Made by a program: the position numbers and the translations under genes. From NCBI RefSeq assembly GCF_947495665.1, contig NZ_CANLZV010000002.1, positions 434,001 through 498,000 of the forward strand: a stretch of DNA of 64,000 bases. Direction: 5' to 3'. The notes below the pieces were generated by a model, which was not told the DNA's origin, ran no database searches, and was given only the letters and a program-made list of their open reading frames with translations. Positions 52,797 to 62,988 of this stretch are shown in pieces. Position 1 is the stretch's first letter; each line of letters opens with the position of its first letter. This DNA is from an uncultured Sunxiuqinia sp. (GTDB lineage Bacteria; Bacteroidota; Bacteroidia; Bacteroidales; Prolixibacteraceae).

Positions 52797-55700
52797 ATGG
52801 TAAAATTTCTTATTCATCGACCCGTTGCTGTGAGCATGGCATTTTTAGCACTGCTGTTAATTGGTATTGCCACCACCACCAGCCTGCCTGTTTCGCTAAT
52901 GCCTGACATCGATATTCCAGTTGTTTCCATCCGGGTAACTTCTTCTGAGATGCCTGCCCGCCAACTGGAAAACACTGTTGTGAAAACAATGCGCAATATC
53001 CTCAAGGAGGTTAACCATGTTGAAGAGATGAGAAGCGAAACCCGGGATGGTTCAGCCTGGATTGAACTTCGTTTCCGGCACGGGACACCTATCGACCTGG
53101 CCTCTGTCGAGGTCAACGAAAAGGTGGATAAGGCCATGAACTTCTTCCCCAACAACATGGCCCGACCGGAAGTGATCCGCGCCAGTGCTTCGGATATCCC
53201 GATTTTCTACCTGATGGTGAACCGCAAACAGGAAACAACCACCGGTAATCAGGATGAATTCCTGCAGCTCAGCAATTTTGCCGGGCAGGTCATCCGCAAA
53301 CGGCTGGAGCAACTTCCCGAAGTAGCTCTGGTTGACATGAGCGGGCTTCAATTTCCTGAAATAAAGATCCGCCCCTATCCGGCTCACCTCCAAAGTGGGG
53401 CATTCTCTGTTACAGCCTTGGAGCAGGCACTTGCCGAGAACAATATCGATTTGGGCAACCTGCTCATCCGCGATGGTCAGTACCAATACAACATCCGGTT
53501 TAACACCCGTTTGCGCGATGTGTCTGATATTGGCAAGGTTCCGGTAAACCTCAATGGCAAAGTCATGCGACTGGATGAGCTGGCCGATATTTCATTGCAA
53601 TCACAAAAGCTACAAGGAAATGTAAAATACAACGGGCAACACGCGATAAGCATGGCTGTAATTAAACAGTCTGATGCCAAAATGGCCCGGCTCAAAGAAG
53701 AACTGGACCAAATGATCCAACACTTTCGGACGGACTACCCGGAGCTGGAATTCTCGGTTACCCGGGATCAATCCAAGCTGCTGGCCTACTCCATCAATAA
53801 CCTCGGACAAAGCTTGCTATTTGGAGGTCTTTTAGCCTTTTTAGCGATGTTCCTGTTTCTTCGCGAAAGACGAGCCCCCTGGTTGGTTGGAGTCAGCATC
53901 CCAATTTCGCTGGTCATTACCTTATTGTTTTTTTACCTGGCCGGCCTGTCCATCAACATTATCTCGCTTTCCGGGCTTGTACTCGGAGTCGGCATGATGA
54001 TTGACAACTCCATTATCGTCATTGACAACATTACCCAGCACCGGCAACGGCATGCCCAATTGGATCAGGCTTGCTATGGAGGAACCAACGAAATTATCCG
54101 ACCATTGATCAGCTCGGTGCTAACCACCTGTGCGGTATTCATCCCGCTCATTTTTATGAAAGGGATGTCGGGTGCACTGTTTTTTGACCAGGCTGTTTCT
54201 GTTTCCATAGGACTGGTGGTCTCCCTGGTGGTTTCTATCACCCTTCTCCCAACCCTTTACCGTCTTTTCTACCAAAAGCATGCAATAAAAGGAACTAAAA
54301 AGAAGCTTCCGGCTTATTTCCACTGGTATGAAAAAGGCCTGAAATTCGTTCTTCGACATCAAATCCTCAGTATTTTGCTTGTTCTGGGGATGATTATCTC
54401 CGGAATCCTTTTCTACGATTTAATGACAGTCTCCCGCTTTCCCAAGGTGAGTCAGGAGGAAGCCACTTTAAAGATTGACTGGAACGAACCGGTAACCATC
54501 GAAGAAAACAACACACGGGTAAAGACCTTATTCGCTTCGCTAAGTGAGCAGCCCGAATACCTCACCGAGGAAGCCGGGAAACAACAATACCTGCTTAACT
54601 CCGGAGAAGAATCGGGAACTTCGGAAAATCACCTTTACCTAAAAGCCTCATCGCCGGAGAAGCTGGATAAACTTCGTGCCGAGCTAAGCACGCAGTTGAG
54701 CAGAAACTACCCACAAAGTGACTATCATTTTGCTGAAGCTGATAACCTGTTTAACCTGGCTTTCGGAAAAACTGAAGCTCCCCTGATCGCCCGGTTTGCC
54801 CACTTCAACCCCGGCAACGAGGACTACCTGGATCGTCTGGCTAAAATTCAGCAGAATATGGAACAAGCTTTCCCCGGGAAAGTGCAATCAAAACTGATCA
54901 CCCGCAACCTTATTCTACTGGAGACTGATCCGGAAAAGCTGATGTTTTACCAAGTGAATACCGATGCCCTTTATCGCGAAATAAAAAGCGCCTTCAACGT
55001 AAATACAGTATTTTCAATCAACAACAACAACACCTTTGTTCCGGTAAGCATTGGCAATAGCTATGCATCAGTTTACGATATTATTCAAAACCTCATGATT
55101 AAAAACCAGAATGGAGAGCAAATTCCCTTATCGGGATTGGTGAAAGTCAGCTCCGGAAGTGGCTTAAAAGGCATTGTTGCCGGTAAGGAAAGTGAGTACT
55201 TCCCGGTTTTGCTGCAGGTCGAAGATCGTGAGCTGGAAACGGCCACCGCTAAAATCGAACAGCTGGTCGCCAATGACGACCATTTTGATGTCAGCTTTAG
55301 CGGAGAAATATTGGCAGACAAAGGCATGCTCAGAGAGCTTCTGGTGATTATCTCCGTCAGTTTGCTGCTGCTCTATTTCATTCTTGCAGCCCAATTCGAG
55401 TCCTTTGTCTTACCCCTGATTGTCCTTCTGGAAGTGCCCATCGACCTGTTTGGAGCCTTCCTCCTACTCCTTGTTTTTGGGCAAGGCATTAACATCATGT
55501 CTGCCATTGGGATTATTGTCATGACCGGGATTATCATTAACGACTCGATCCTGAAGATTGACACCATCAATAAGCTGCGCAACTCAGGAAACTCGCTGAT
55601 ACGTTCGATCATGGAAGCCGGACGAAGGCGGTTAAAACCAATTATCATGACCAGCCTGACGACCATCTTAGCCATGCTGCCTTTTCTTTTCCAGAAAGGA

Positions 55701-55829
55701 ATGGGCGCAGAACTGCAAAAACCACTAGCGCTTGCCGTAATTGGAGGAATGGGAATTGGCACCCTGATCAGCCTGTTTTTTATTCCCTTGATGTATTATT
55801 TGCTGAACAACAAAAGAAGTGATAATTAA
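52797..55829 (+). CDS. RND-family efflux transporter (HAE1-like), first of a pair
   Basis: 1010 aa. It has twelve predicted spans and two periplasmic loops. The opening is FLIHRPVAVSMAFLALLLIG and LMPDIDIPVVSIR. Span 4 carries LGVGMMIDNSIIVIDNI, with the Asp of the proton relay. The second half has AIGIIVMTGIIINDSI and ends MTSLTTILAMLPFLFQKGMG. It ends in a TAATG overlap of 1 nt with the next RND gene. Together with the adaptor it forms a drug, lipid or other small-molecule exporter. The substrate is unknown. Confidence 0.9.
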   Translation: MVKFLIHRPVAVSMAFLALLLIGIATTTSLPVSLMPDIDIPVVSIRVTSSEMPARQLENTVVKTMRNILKEVNHVEEMRSETRDGSAWIELRFRHGTPIDLASVEVNEKVDKAMNFFPNNMARPEVIRASASDIPIFYLMVNRKQETTTGNQDEFLQLSNFAGQVIRKRLEQLPEVALVDMSGLQFPEIKIRPYPAHLQSGAFSVTALEQALAENNIDLGNLLIRDGQYQYNIRFNTRLRDVSDIGKVPVNLNGKVMRLDELADISLQSQKLQGNVKYNGQHAISMAVIKQSDAKMARLKEELDQMIQHFRTDYPELEFSVTRDQSKLLAYSINNLGQSLLFGGLLAFLAMFLFLRERRAPWLVGVSIPISLVITLLFFYLAGLSINIISLSGLVLGVGMMIDNSIIVIDNITQHRQRHAQLDQACYGGTNEIIRPLISSVLTTCAVFIPLIFMKGMSGALFFDQAVSVSIGLVVSLVVSITLLPTLYRLFYQKHAIKGTKKKLPAYFHWYEKGLKFVLRHQILSILLVLGMIISGILFYDLMTVSRFPKVSQEEATLKIDWNEPVTIEENNTRVKTLFASLSEQPEYLTEEAGKQQYLLNSGEESGTSENHLYLKASSPEKLDKLRAELSTQLSRNYPQSDYHFAEADNLFNLAFGKTEAPLIARFAHFNPGNEDYLDRLAKIQQNMEQAFPGKVQSKLITRNLILLETDPEKLMFYQVNTDALYREIKSAFNVNTVFSINNNNTFVPVSIGNSYASVYDIIQNLMIKNQNGEQIPLSGLVKVSSGSGLKGIVAGKESEYFPVLLQVEDRELETATAKIEQLVANDDHFDVSFSGEILADKGMLRELLVIISVSLLLLYFILAAQFESFVLPLIVLLEVPIDLFGAFLLLLVFGQGINIMSAIGIIVMTGIIINDSILKIDTINKLRNSGNSLIRSIMEAGRRRLKPIIMTSLTTILAMLPFLFQKGMGAELQKPLALAVIGGMGIGTLISLFFIPLMYYLLNNKRSDN

Positions 55830-58800
55830 TGAGCACTTTAAATCAAAAGCCGGCCTTTTCTGCCTTCTCCATCATAGTGGTGTTTTTGGCCCTGATGATT
55901 ATTGGAATTGCATTTATTCCACTGCTGAATATCAGCTATCAGCCCAGTCGCAATTTACCACGGCTGACCATTCATTTTTCATGGCCCAATGCCTCCCCAA
56001 AAACAATTGAAGAAGAAAGTTCCAAAATTGAAGGAGTGTTGGGCAAAATCAGCCAGGTGAAAAATATTGAGTCGGTATCGTCTGTGGGGAATGGAAGAAT
56101 TACACTGGAACTGGATAAAACCGCTGATTTAAACCAAAAGCGCTATGAAGTAGCCACACTTATTCGGCAGGTTCGCAACGACATGCCCGATGAAATGAGC
56201 TACCCGGAGATTACCTCCAGCTCAGTTAATAACAGCGATGCGGTGTCGTTCATGGTCTTAACGCTTAATGCCAGCTCATCAACCCACTACATCAAAGAAA
56301 TAGCCAACCAGGCAGTTATTCCGGAACTATTGAAAGTGAATGGAATTGACGATATCTCGCTTCACGGGGCTACCCCTTACCAATGGGAAATTAGCTTTGA
56401 TCCGGAGTTACTCAAAAACTACTCGCTTTCCCCCCAGGCCATCAGTCGTACCATTAACCGATTGGGCGACCGCTTCTTTTTGGGCAATCAAAAGAATGCT
56501 ACCGGGGCTTTTATCCCTGTTTTAGCTTCCTCTGAGTACATTTTCCCCAGCGAATGGGGCAAACTACCAATTGCCAACAACAGTGGGCGTATTATCAAGC
56601 TTTCAGACGTTGCCAGCATAAAGCTCAAAGAAAAGCCACCAACCTCATATTATCGTATCAATGGAAGAAACACGGTCAACCTGGTTCTTTATGCTGCTTC
56701 GGGCGAGAATCAATTAAAGTTATCACAGGAAGTTCACCAGCGGCTAAAGCCTGTCCGGGAAAAGCTGCCAGCAGGTTATTCGGCCCTGGTTGTGGCCGAC
56801 AGCACCGAATACATTCACGAAGAGCTGACCAAAATTGGCTTACGCACGCTTTTCTCACTAATTATCTTGCTGCTGTTCGTATTAGCCGTTAGCCGATCCT
56901 TTCGGATATTGGCTATTTTGTCCATTTCTCTGGGGGCCAACCTGCTTATTGCCTGCGTCTTTTATTACCTTTTAAAGGTTGAAATTCATATCTACTCGCT
57001 AGCTGCCATTACGGTCTCTTTCGGAATCATTATCGACAACAGTATCCTGATGGTCACCCACCTGCAAAAGCAAAAAGGACTGCGCGTTTTTATTTCCCTG
57101 CTGGCAGCCACCCTAACGACCCTGGGAGCATTATCGGTTGTATTTTTCCTGAAAGAAAATCAGCGGATTCTTCTCATTGACTTTACCTATGTCATGCTCA
57201 TCAACCTCTCCGTTTCCCTGGTGGTTTCGCTATTCCTGGTTCCTGCCCTGATGGACAAACTCTATCATCAAAAACCAGATGCCAAAGTCCCCGTAAACAT
57301 GCAACGAAGAGTAGTCAGAATCACCCGTTTCTATAGCCGGCTTATTGGTTTTGAGAAGCGCTACAGGTGGGCATTTTTTATTCTGATCATTCTTGCATTT
57401 GGTCTGCCAATCGGTTCTCTTCCTGACAAAATAGAACAAGAGACCAAACCAGCTGAGCTTTATAATAAGACCCTTGGTTCTGACAACTTTCAGTCCAACA
57501 TTAAACCGGTACTTGAAAAGGTACTGGGTGGTTCCTTACGCCTGTTTACCGAGCATGTTTTTGAAAGTAGTTTCTATTCTGATCCGGGAAAAACAACTCT
57601 GTATGTGCGCGGCCAAATGCCGGACGGATGCACCATTCACCAGTTAAATGAAGCGATCCGGAAAATGGAACAATACATCAGCCAGTTTGATGAAGTCGCA
57701 CAGTTTGAAACCCGAATCTCAGACTATAAAAACTCGTCCATTACCATTCACTTTACCAAAGAAGCAGAAAAGTCCTCCTTTCCTTTTATACTCAAGAGTG
57801 AGGTTGAAGCCAAAGCCATTTCGTTGGGCGGAATGGACTGGAGCGTTGATGGTGTTGGAAGAGGCTTTTCCAATGCCCTGAACATGGATCAAAAAAACAG
57901 CCACATTCTTTTAACCGGTTACAATTACGACCAGCTGTACAAATATGCCGGGCAATTGGAAGAAAAGCTTCTGCAAAACCCGCGTGTTGACAATACCGAA
58001 ATCACCAGTTCAAATTCATGGAGAACCACATCTCGCTACGAATACCAGTTAACGGTTAATCAGGACTTGCTGGCCACACACAAACTGAACTATCACGACT
58101 ATACCCGTTCGTTGTTTTCCCAGCTTTATACCCGCAACCTGGCTTCTTGTTACAACCAGACAGAGTTGCAGCCCGTGGTTTTAATGTCAGACCAAAACCA
58201 GGAATACAACAAATGGGATTTTTACAACATGCCGGTAGGCACGTCTCAAGGACAAAAGAAACTGTCGCAAGCCGGAGAGATCAAAAAACGACTGGTTGGG
58301 AAAAGCATTATCAAAAAGAACCAGGTATACCAAATCTACCTGAACTATAACTTCATAGGTCCCTCACCTCTTGGGAAGATGGTACAGGAACGTGAAATTG
58401 AAGCGATCAATGAAGTGCTGCCCTTAGGCTACAAAGCACAAAAACCGAAAAGCTTTTGGTATTGGGATCAGCGCAATAAAAAGCAGTATCATTTACTGTT
58501 ACTTGTCGTGATAATCATCTACTTTATTACCGCCATCCTATTTGAATCCTTGTTGAAGCCCTTGGCTGTGATCAGCCTGATTCCAATTTCCTTTATTGGG
58601 GTTTTCCTGACCTTCTACTTATTTGATTTTAATTTTGACCAGGGTGGCTTTGCCTCTTTCATTCTGCTTAGCGGGTTGGTTGTTAATGCAGCAATCTATA
58701 TCATCAACGATTTTAACAACCTGATATCAAGAAAGAACCAGCTTCCGACAGTTCGCAGCTACTTAAAAGCTTTCAATCAAAAAATAGTAGCCATAACACT

Positions 58801-58957
58801 TACCATCCTGTCAACAGTTCTGGGCTTAATCCCTTTTGTGTGGGGCGGACAACAGGAGGTCTTCTGGTTTGCATTTGCTGCCGGCGCCATGGGAGGACTG
58901 CTCTTTTCAATCATTGCCATTATATTCTTTCTCCCCTTGTTTCTAAAAATCAAATAA
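55829..58957 (+). CDS. RND-family efflux transporter, second of a pair, divergent
   Basis: 1042 aa. It has RND topology from FSIIVVFLALMIIGIAFIPL on. The proton-relay span reads VSFGIIIDNSILMV, with one Asp and a more distant context than its partner. Later spans include IPISFIGVFLTFYLFDF and GLVVNAAIYIINDFNN, which differ from typical AcrB. The C-terminus is FLPLFLKIK. Two unlike RND subunits in tandem suggest a heteromeric pump like MdtBC, where only one subunit may drive proton flux. No fourth gene of such a set is visible. Confidence 0.85.
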   Translation: MSTLNQKPAFSAFSIIVVFLALMIIGIAFIPLLNISYQPSRNLPRLTIHFSWPNASPKTIEEESSKIEGVLGKISQVKNIESVSSVGNGRITLELDKTADLNQKRYEVATLIRQVRNDMPDEMSYPEITSSSVNNSDAVSFMVLTLNASSSTHYIKEIANQAVIPELLKVNGIDDISLHGATPYQWEISFDPELLKNYSLSPQAISRTINRLGDRFFLGNQKNATGAFIPVLASSEYIFPSEWGKLPIANNSGRIIKLSDVASIKLKEKPPTSYYRINGRNTVNLVLYAASGENQLKLSQEVHQRLKPVREKLPAGYSALVVADSTEYIHEELTKIGLRTLFSLIILLLFVLAVSRSFRILAILSISLGANLLIACVFYYLLKVEIHIYSLAAITVSFGIIIDNSILMVTHLQKQKGLRVFISLLAATLTTLGALSVVFFLKENQRILLIDFTYVMLINLSVSLVVSLFLVPALMDKLYHQKPDAKVPVNMQRRVVRITRFYSRLIGFEKRYRWAFFILIILAFGLPIGSLPDKIEQETKPAELYNKTLGSDNFQSNIKPVLEKVLGGSLRLFTEHVFESSFYSDPGKTTLYVRGQMPDGCTIHQLNEAIRKMEQYISQFDEVAQFETRISDYKNSSITIHFTKEAEKSSFPFILKSEVEAKAISLGGMDWSVDGVGRGFSNALNMDQKNSHILLTGYNYDQLYKYAGQLEEKLLQNPRVDNTEITSSNSWRTTSRYEYQLTVNQDLLATHKLNYHDYTRSLFSQLYTRNLASCYNQTELQPVVLMSDQNQEYNKWDFYNMPVGTSQGQKKLSQAGEIKKRLVGKSIIKKNQVYQIYLNYNFIGPSPLGKMVQEREIEAINEVLPLGYKAQKPKSFWYWDQRNKKQYHLLLLVVIIIYFITAILFESLLKPLAVISLIPISFIGVFLTFYLFDFNFDQGGFASFILLSGLVVNAAIYIINDFNNLISRKNQLPTVRSYLKAFNQKIVAITLTILSTVLGLIPFVWGGQQEVFWFAFAAGAMGGLLFSIIAIIFFLPLFLKIK

Positions 58958-59070
58958 ATAGCCAATAAAAGAAAAAAAGGAGCACTTTAATCTTTATTAC
59001 TCCAAAATAACTCGACCATTTCGCAAACCTCGAACCGGATTAGCCGTAGAAAAAGACATTCAAGTCTCGA

Positions 59071-61524
59071 ATGCGATTAATCCCCGGAATGATGTATCTG
59101 ATTTGCTGTCGGTTAAAAGAAATTTTCATGCTCCTGTGTTGTACCCTGGTTTCAACTACTGGGTGGAGCCAAATTCAGGGATCGGTGCGTGATACCACAA
59201 ACCTGCCGGTTCCTTATGCCAATGTTTTATTACTGAATCAGAAAGACTCCTCCATTGTATCAGCCGTTATGGCTACGGATGAAGGAACCTATAACATCAC
59301 CAGTTTTCAGCCGGGAAAATACATTATAGGCACCAGCCTGATTGGATATAAGCCGGCTTACTCGCCCCCGTTTAGCATCGCCACCAGCAACGATCACCGC
59401 CACAACGATCCCATTTTCCTGGAAATGGACAACCAACAGATTAAGGAAGTAGATGTAGTAGCCAAGAAACCGGTATATGAACTTCAGATAGACCGAATGG
59501 TGGTAAATGTCGAAAACAGCATCACCGCCAGTGGAAACACGGCACTAGAAGTGCTGGAAAAATCGCCGGGCGTGGTGGTCGATCGTCAAAACAATGGAAT
59601 CTCCCTGGTGGGAAAAAGCGGGGTGATGGTCATAATTAACGGCAAACGGACGCCCCTGCCTGTTGATGCGGCGATACAGATGCTGGATGGTATGAGTGCC
59701 GACAATGTAAAACGGATAGAATTGATCACGACTCCTCCCGCCAAATATGATGCGGAGGGAGATGCCGGAATCATCAATATCGTACTTAAAAAGCACGAAG
59801 ATTTTGGCACCAACGGGTCCTTCAATTTAGGGGCCGGAGTAGCCACCCGCGAAAAGATGAATGCAGGTCTCAATATCAACCATCACACCAATAAGGTCAA
59901 TTATTACGGAACTTACAATGTGAACTTTAACAACATCAGGCAACGTTTTGAATCCTACCGTCGATTGGTGCAATCCGGGGTGCAACTTGAGTCGGATGCC
60001 ATTAGTCAGCGTAAACCCATGCTCCTGTTTCAAAACATCCGGATGGGCTTCGACTATACCATCAGCAGTAAAACCACCCTGAGTATGCTCACCAACGGCT
60101 ATGTCCGCGATTGGGAGATGGATGCCTTTAACGATGTGCGTTATTGGGAGGATCAGCAGTTTTCCAAAAGTTCAATGCTGGAGTTGACTGAGACCAACAA
60201 ATGGCTTCATGGGATGGGAAATATCAATCTTCGACATCATTTTCAAGAGGAAGAAGTACTTGACTTTAACTTCGATTACCTCAATTATTACAATGATAAT
60301 CCATCGGACTATATCGTTGAAAACCGCGATAATGCTGATCAAATCACCTCAAGTGAAAACATAAAAGTAACCAAAACCACCCCTATTGATATCGTGGTAG
60401 GATCGCTGGATTATTCCAACCAGTTCAATGCTGATTTTAAGCTTGAAACGGGCGTAAAAGTAACTTATACCTGGTTTAAAAACGATGTAGGAGTTCGCTA
60501 TTTGCGATCCGGCAACTGGGAGTTTGATCCGGAATTGACCAACAACTATTCACTGAATGAAGATATCCTGGCGGCCTACGCTTCGTTGCAGTATAAAATT
60601 GGAGATCGCACAAGTATTGTAGGCGGACTTCGTTACGAATACCTGAATTCCGTGTTGGATTCCGATACTGAAAAGGGAATTGTAGATTTGCACTACGGCA
60701 AACTATTCCCCACTTTTTACCTTTCTCAGAAACTGAACGAAAATAACACTTTCCAGTTCTCTTACAGTCGGCGAATTGACCGCCCCACTTTTAATGAACT
60801 CGCTCCGTTCATTATTTTGATGACACCGGAAACCTTCATTTCCGGCAATGAGAATCTGCTCCCGGCTTTCAGCAACATCCTAAAAGCCGACTACCAGTAT
60901 AAATCTGCCATGCTTTCTTTTTCCTACACCGATACCAAGGATGCCATCTCCCGCTTTCAGCCAACTTATAGTGAAGATGAAACCAAGCAGTATTTTGTCT
61001 CCCGGAATTTTGATCAATCACAAACAATTTCCGTTTTGCTGGCTTTTCCGATAACTGTTACTGAATGGTGGAAGATGCAAAACAATGTTACTTGGGTGTG
61101 GAATCAGCTAAAAACCGACTACGAAGACATATACCTGGATATCCGTCGCGAAAATTACCGGATCAACTCCAGCCATAGTTTTACCTTTAGCCAAAGGGTT
61201 TCGGGGGAAGTTTCTGGTTTTTACCGGTCAAAGTCCAATTCAGGCCTTTATAAGCGAAAGCCTTCCGGACGGCTGGATTTAGGGCTGCAATGGAAACTGA
61301 AAAATGAAAACAGCCGTTTTAACCTGAACGTTACGGACCTGCTCAAAACCAATAAACTCAAAAGCGTTGCTGATCAGCCGGAACTGAATATTTATACCCG
61401 TTGGTATATTGACTTCGAGTCGCGTGCCATAAGGCTGACTTTCACCCACAATTTTGGAAATGAGGCGATAAAAGTGAGAAAACGCAATACCGCCTCGGAA
61501 GCAGAGCAAAGAAGGATCGATTAG
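59071..61524 (+). CDS. TonB-receptor-like outer-membrane beta-barrel protein
   Basis: 817 aa. The first ATGs (59071, then 59089 and 59092) leave the exact start uncertain. The signal peptide ends at STTGWSQ. Residues 40-110 form a carboxypeptidase-regulatory-like domain (PVPYANVLLLNQKDSSIVSA). Residues 125-240 are a plug (SITASGNTALEVLEKSPGVV, NGKRTPLPVDAAIQML), followed by a large beta-barrel of the OMP_b-brl_3 type to the C-terminus. No TonB box was identified. Relatives are peptide or metal receptors or structural OMPs. It follows the RND operon by 113 bp and may be co-regulated. Confidence 0.83.
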   Translation: MRLIPGMMYLICCRLKEIFMLLCCTLVSTTGWSQIQGSVRDTTNLPVPYANVLLLNQKDSSIVSAVMATDEGTYNITSFQPGKYIIGTSLIGYKPAYSPPFSIATSNDHRHNDPIFLEMDNQQIKEVDVVAKKPVYELQIDRMVVNVENSITASGNTALEVLEKSPGVVVDRQNNGISLVGKSGVMVIINGKRTPLPVDAAIQMLDGMSADNVKRIELITTPPAKYDAEGDAGIINIVLKKHEDFGTNGSFNLGAGVATREKMNAGLNINHHTNKVNYYGTYNVNFNNIRQRFESYRRLVQSGVQLESDAISQRKPMLLFQNIRMGFDYTISSKTTLSMLTNGYVRDWEMDAFNDVRYWEDQQFSKSSMLELTETNKWLHGMGNINLRHHFQEEEVLDFNFDYLNYYNDNPSDYIVENRDNADQITSSENIKVTKTTPIDIVVGSLDYSNQFNADFKLETGVKVTYTWFKNDVGVRYLRSGNWEFDPELTNNYSLNEDILAAYASLQYKIGDRTSIVGGLRYEYLNSVLDSDTEKGIVDLHYGKLFPTFYLSQKLNENNTFQFSYSRRIDRPTFNELAPFIILMTPETFISGNENLLPAFSNILKADYQYKSAMLSFSYTDTKDAISRFQPTYSEDETKQYFVSRNFDQSQTISVLLAFPITVTEWWKMQNNVTWVWNQLKTDYEDIYLDIRRENYRINSSHSFTFSQRVSGEVSGFYRSKSNSGLYKRKPSGRLDLGLQWKLKNENSRFNLNVTDLLKTNKLKSVADQPELNIYTRWYIDFESRAIRLTFTHNFGNEAIKVRKRNTASEAEQRRID

Positions 61525-61712
61525 CCAGCGATGAGCTTGTCTTCTGATGGTTAGACGTAGTTTAAGTTACTCAATGAAAAATATTCAGACACTTTCCCAA
61601 ACGCTGTAGTTGACTTTAAATATATTATTCACATCGACAAAAGACTTCATAAAAGATATTCGCTACAGCGTATAAGTATGAGGTTTGTGCTATTCCTCTT
61701 GCTGGAATTTAC

Positions 61713-61720
61713 TAGCTTTG
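61713..61720 (+). promoter_or_regulatory. Bacteroidota -7 promoter element upstream of the DEAD-like gene
   Basis: TAGCTTTG matches TAnnTTTG and lies 85 bp before ATG 61806. No TTG at the ideal spacing was found. The 281-bp gap 61525-61805 shows no other feature. Confidence 0.45.
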
Positions 61721-61805
61721 CGCTCGAATATCATCCGGATAACGGGTTGCAAACACAGTATGCTGAGCAAACAGGAGCTGTTAACCGCAACATAAGAAAG
61801 AGAAC

Positions 61806-62423
61806 ATGAAATTAAAAAAACTATACCCAGAATTAGTAGCAGGCCTTATTGATCAAGGCTTGGATAAAGAACCCAAGCAAATCCAAACGAGTTGTATGCC
61901 CAAAATCAAGTCGGGAGCAGATCTGCTTGTATTTGCGCCTGAAGGAGCTGGAAAGACAACAATGATTGCGATTGGCGTCATTCAACAGCTAAAGGAAGCT
62001 ATTGGAGAAGCTCCACGAGCAATTATCATGGTTGAAACCAAAGAAAAAGCCTTTGAGCTGGAGGAGCAAATTCAGGTTCTGGGAAAGCATACCAACCTGC
62101 GTACTTTTACCGTCTTTGAGCAGGGCAACCTGCTGTACCAAAAAGACACGATTTATGAAGGGCTTGATATTTTAATTGGAACTCCCCGTCGGATTAACGA
62201 ACTGCTGAGTAATACCGGAATTCCCTGCTCCAACCTGAAACTATTGGTGGTTGACGATGCCGAAACCATTTTCCCAAACCGCGTCCATCCTGTTGTATAT
62301 CGCATTACTGATGGTTCTGCAAAAATTCAGTGTTTATTATTTGCAAACAAGGGACACGATAAATTTGACGACCTGTTAGAGCGAATTGAGAAAAACTGGG
62401 AAGTGATTACCATCGAAGCTTAG
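61806..62423 (+). CDS. Single-domain DEAD/DEAH-like helicase protein
   Basis: 205 aa, only the first RecA domain of an SF2 helicase: a Q-motif-like KEPKQIQTSCMP, motif I APEGAGKTT (48-56), GTPRRINEL, and motif II VVDDAE in place of DEAD. The SAT motif is replaced by LFANKG. There is no second RecA domain, and the gene ends naturally with a stop and no remnant after it. It could regulate or compete with true helicases. Short DEAD-like proteins of this length recur in Bacteroidota, so truncation by decay is less likely, though not excluded. Confidence 0.7.
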   Translation: MKLKKLYPELVAGLIDQGLDKEPKQIQTSCMPKIKSGADLLVFAPEGAGKTTMIAIGVIQQLKEAIGEAPRAIIMVETKEKAFELEEQIQVLGKHTNLRTFTVFEQGNLLYQKDTIYEGLDILIGTPRRINELLSNTGIPCSNLKLLVVDDAETIFPNRVHPVVYRITDGSAKIQCLLFANKGHDKFDDLLERIEKNWEVITIEA

Positions 62424-62988
62424 TATAAGCAACACAAATACACTCCAGACAATATCAAATAACATGTTATAGCAAAGCGCAATAAACTCCCTCACTTGAA
62501 TTGATTATAGAAGTAAGTCTATTTTGATTTAGCCCTCGTCTTTAAAGCATGCTGCTGCTCTATAAAGCAAAACTGATTGAAGGCTAGCCTTCAGCCGGTT
62601 TTAAATTCGGAGTTATTTAATCAAATAACCCTGTGCGGAGGTGTTGTATTGGTTAAAATTTGATACCGGCAGTCAGGTAAAATCCTTGTAGCTTAACCTT
62701 TTCATCCATATCCTTCAAAAACTCATTGAGGCCCCACTCATAAGAAGCATCCAGGTAGAAAATGGAGAATTGTTTGATTAAGCACTTTGCTTTGGCTATT
62801 TTTAGCCACTGTTGCTATTTGCAACAAATTCTGATACTGCCACCATAGCCAGTTTAAGCAAGTCATCCCTGTTTTTGTACTACGCATTCTCTTTTGATGA
62901 GGTGTTTGAGTGCATATGGAATAAGCTTAAAATGTCTAATGAATCAGTATCAGAAACTAAGTATGAAGAACAAAATAGAACTAGTATC
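62424..62988. other. Gap with an outer-membrane-protein fragment and dehydrogenase leader
   Basis: No intact gene. The minus strand carries the OMP remnant described separately (62653-62810). The palindrome GGCTATTTTTAGCC (62793-62806) is also here. A plus-strand frame that would extend the dehydrogenase to 62812 has non-family composition and is not used. No TAnnTTTG box precedes the dehydrogenase gene. Confidence 0.4.
62653..62810 (-). pseudogene. C-terminal fragment of an outer-membrane beta-barrel protein
   Basis: The minus strand reads SIFYLDASYEWGLNEFLKD, then KVKLQGFYLTAGIKF and a stop at 62653. The alternating pattern and the final Phe preceded by GxKF are the signature of the last strand of an outer-membrane barrel. 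Upstream the frame closes at about 62813 with no start codon, so only about 50 residues remain. It is a gene relic. Confidence 0.5.

Noticed and set aside
62812-62988. N-terminal extension of the dehydrogenase
   Set aside because: The 59 extra residues have no family match and lie opposite an outer-membrane-protein relic; the family starts at MFKKLVAIEP.
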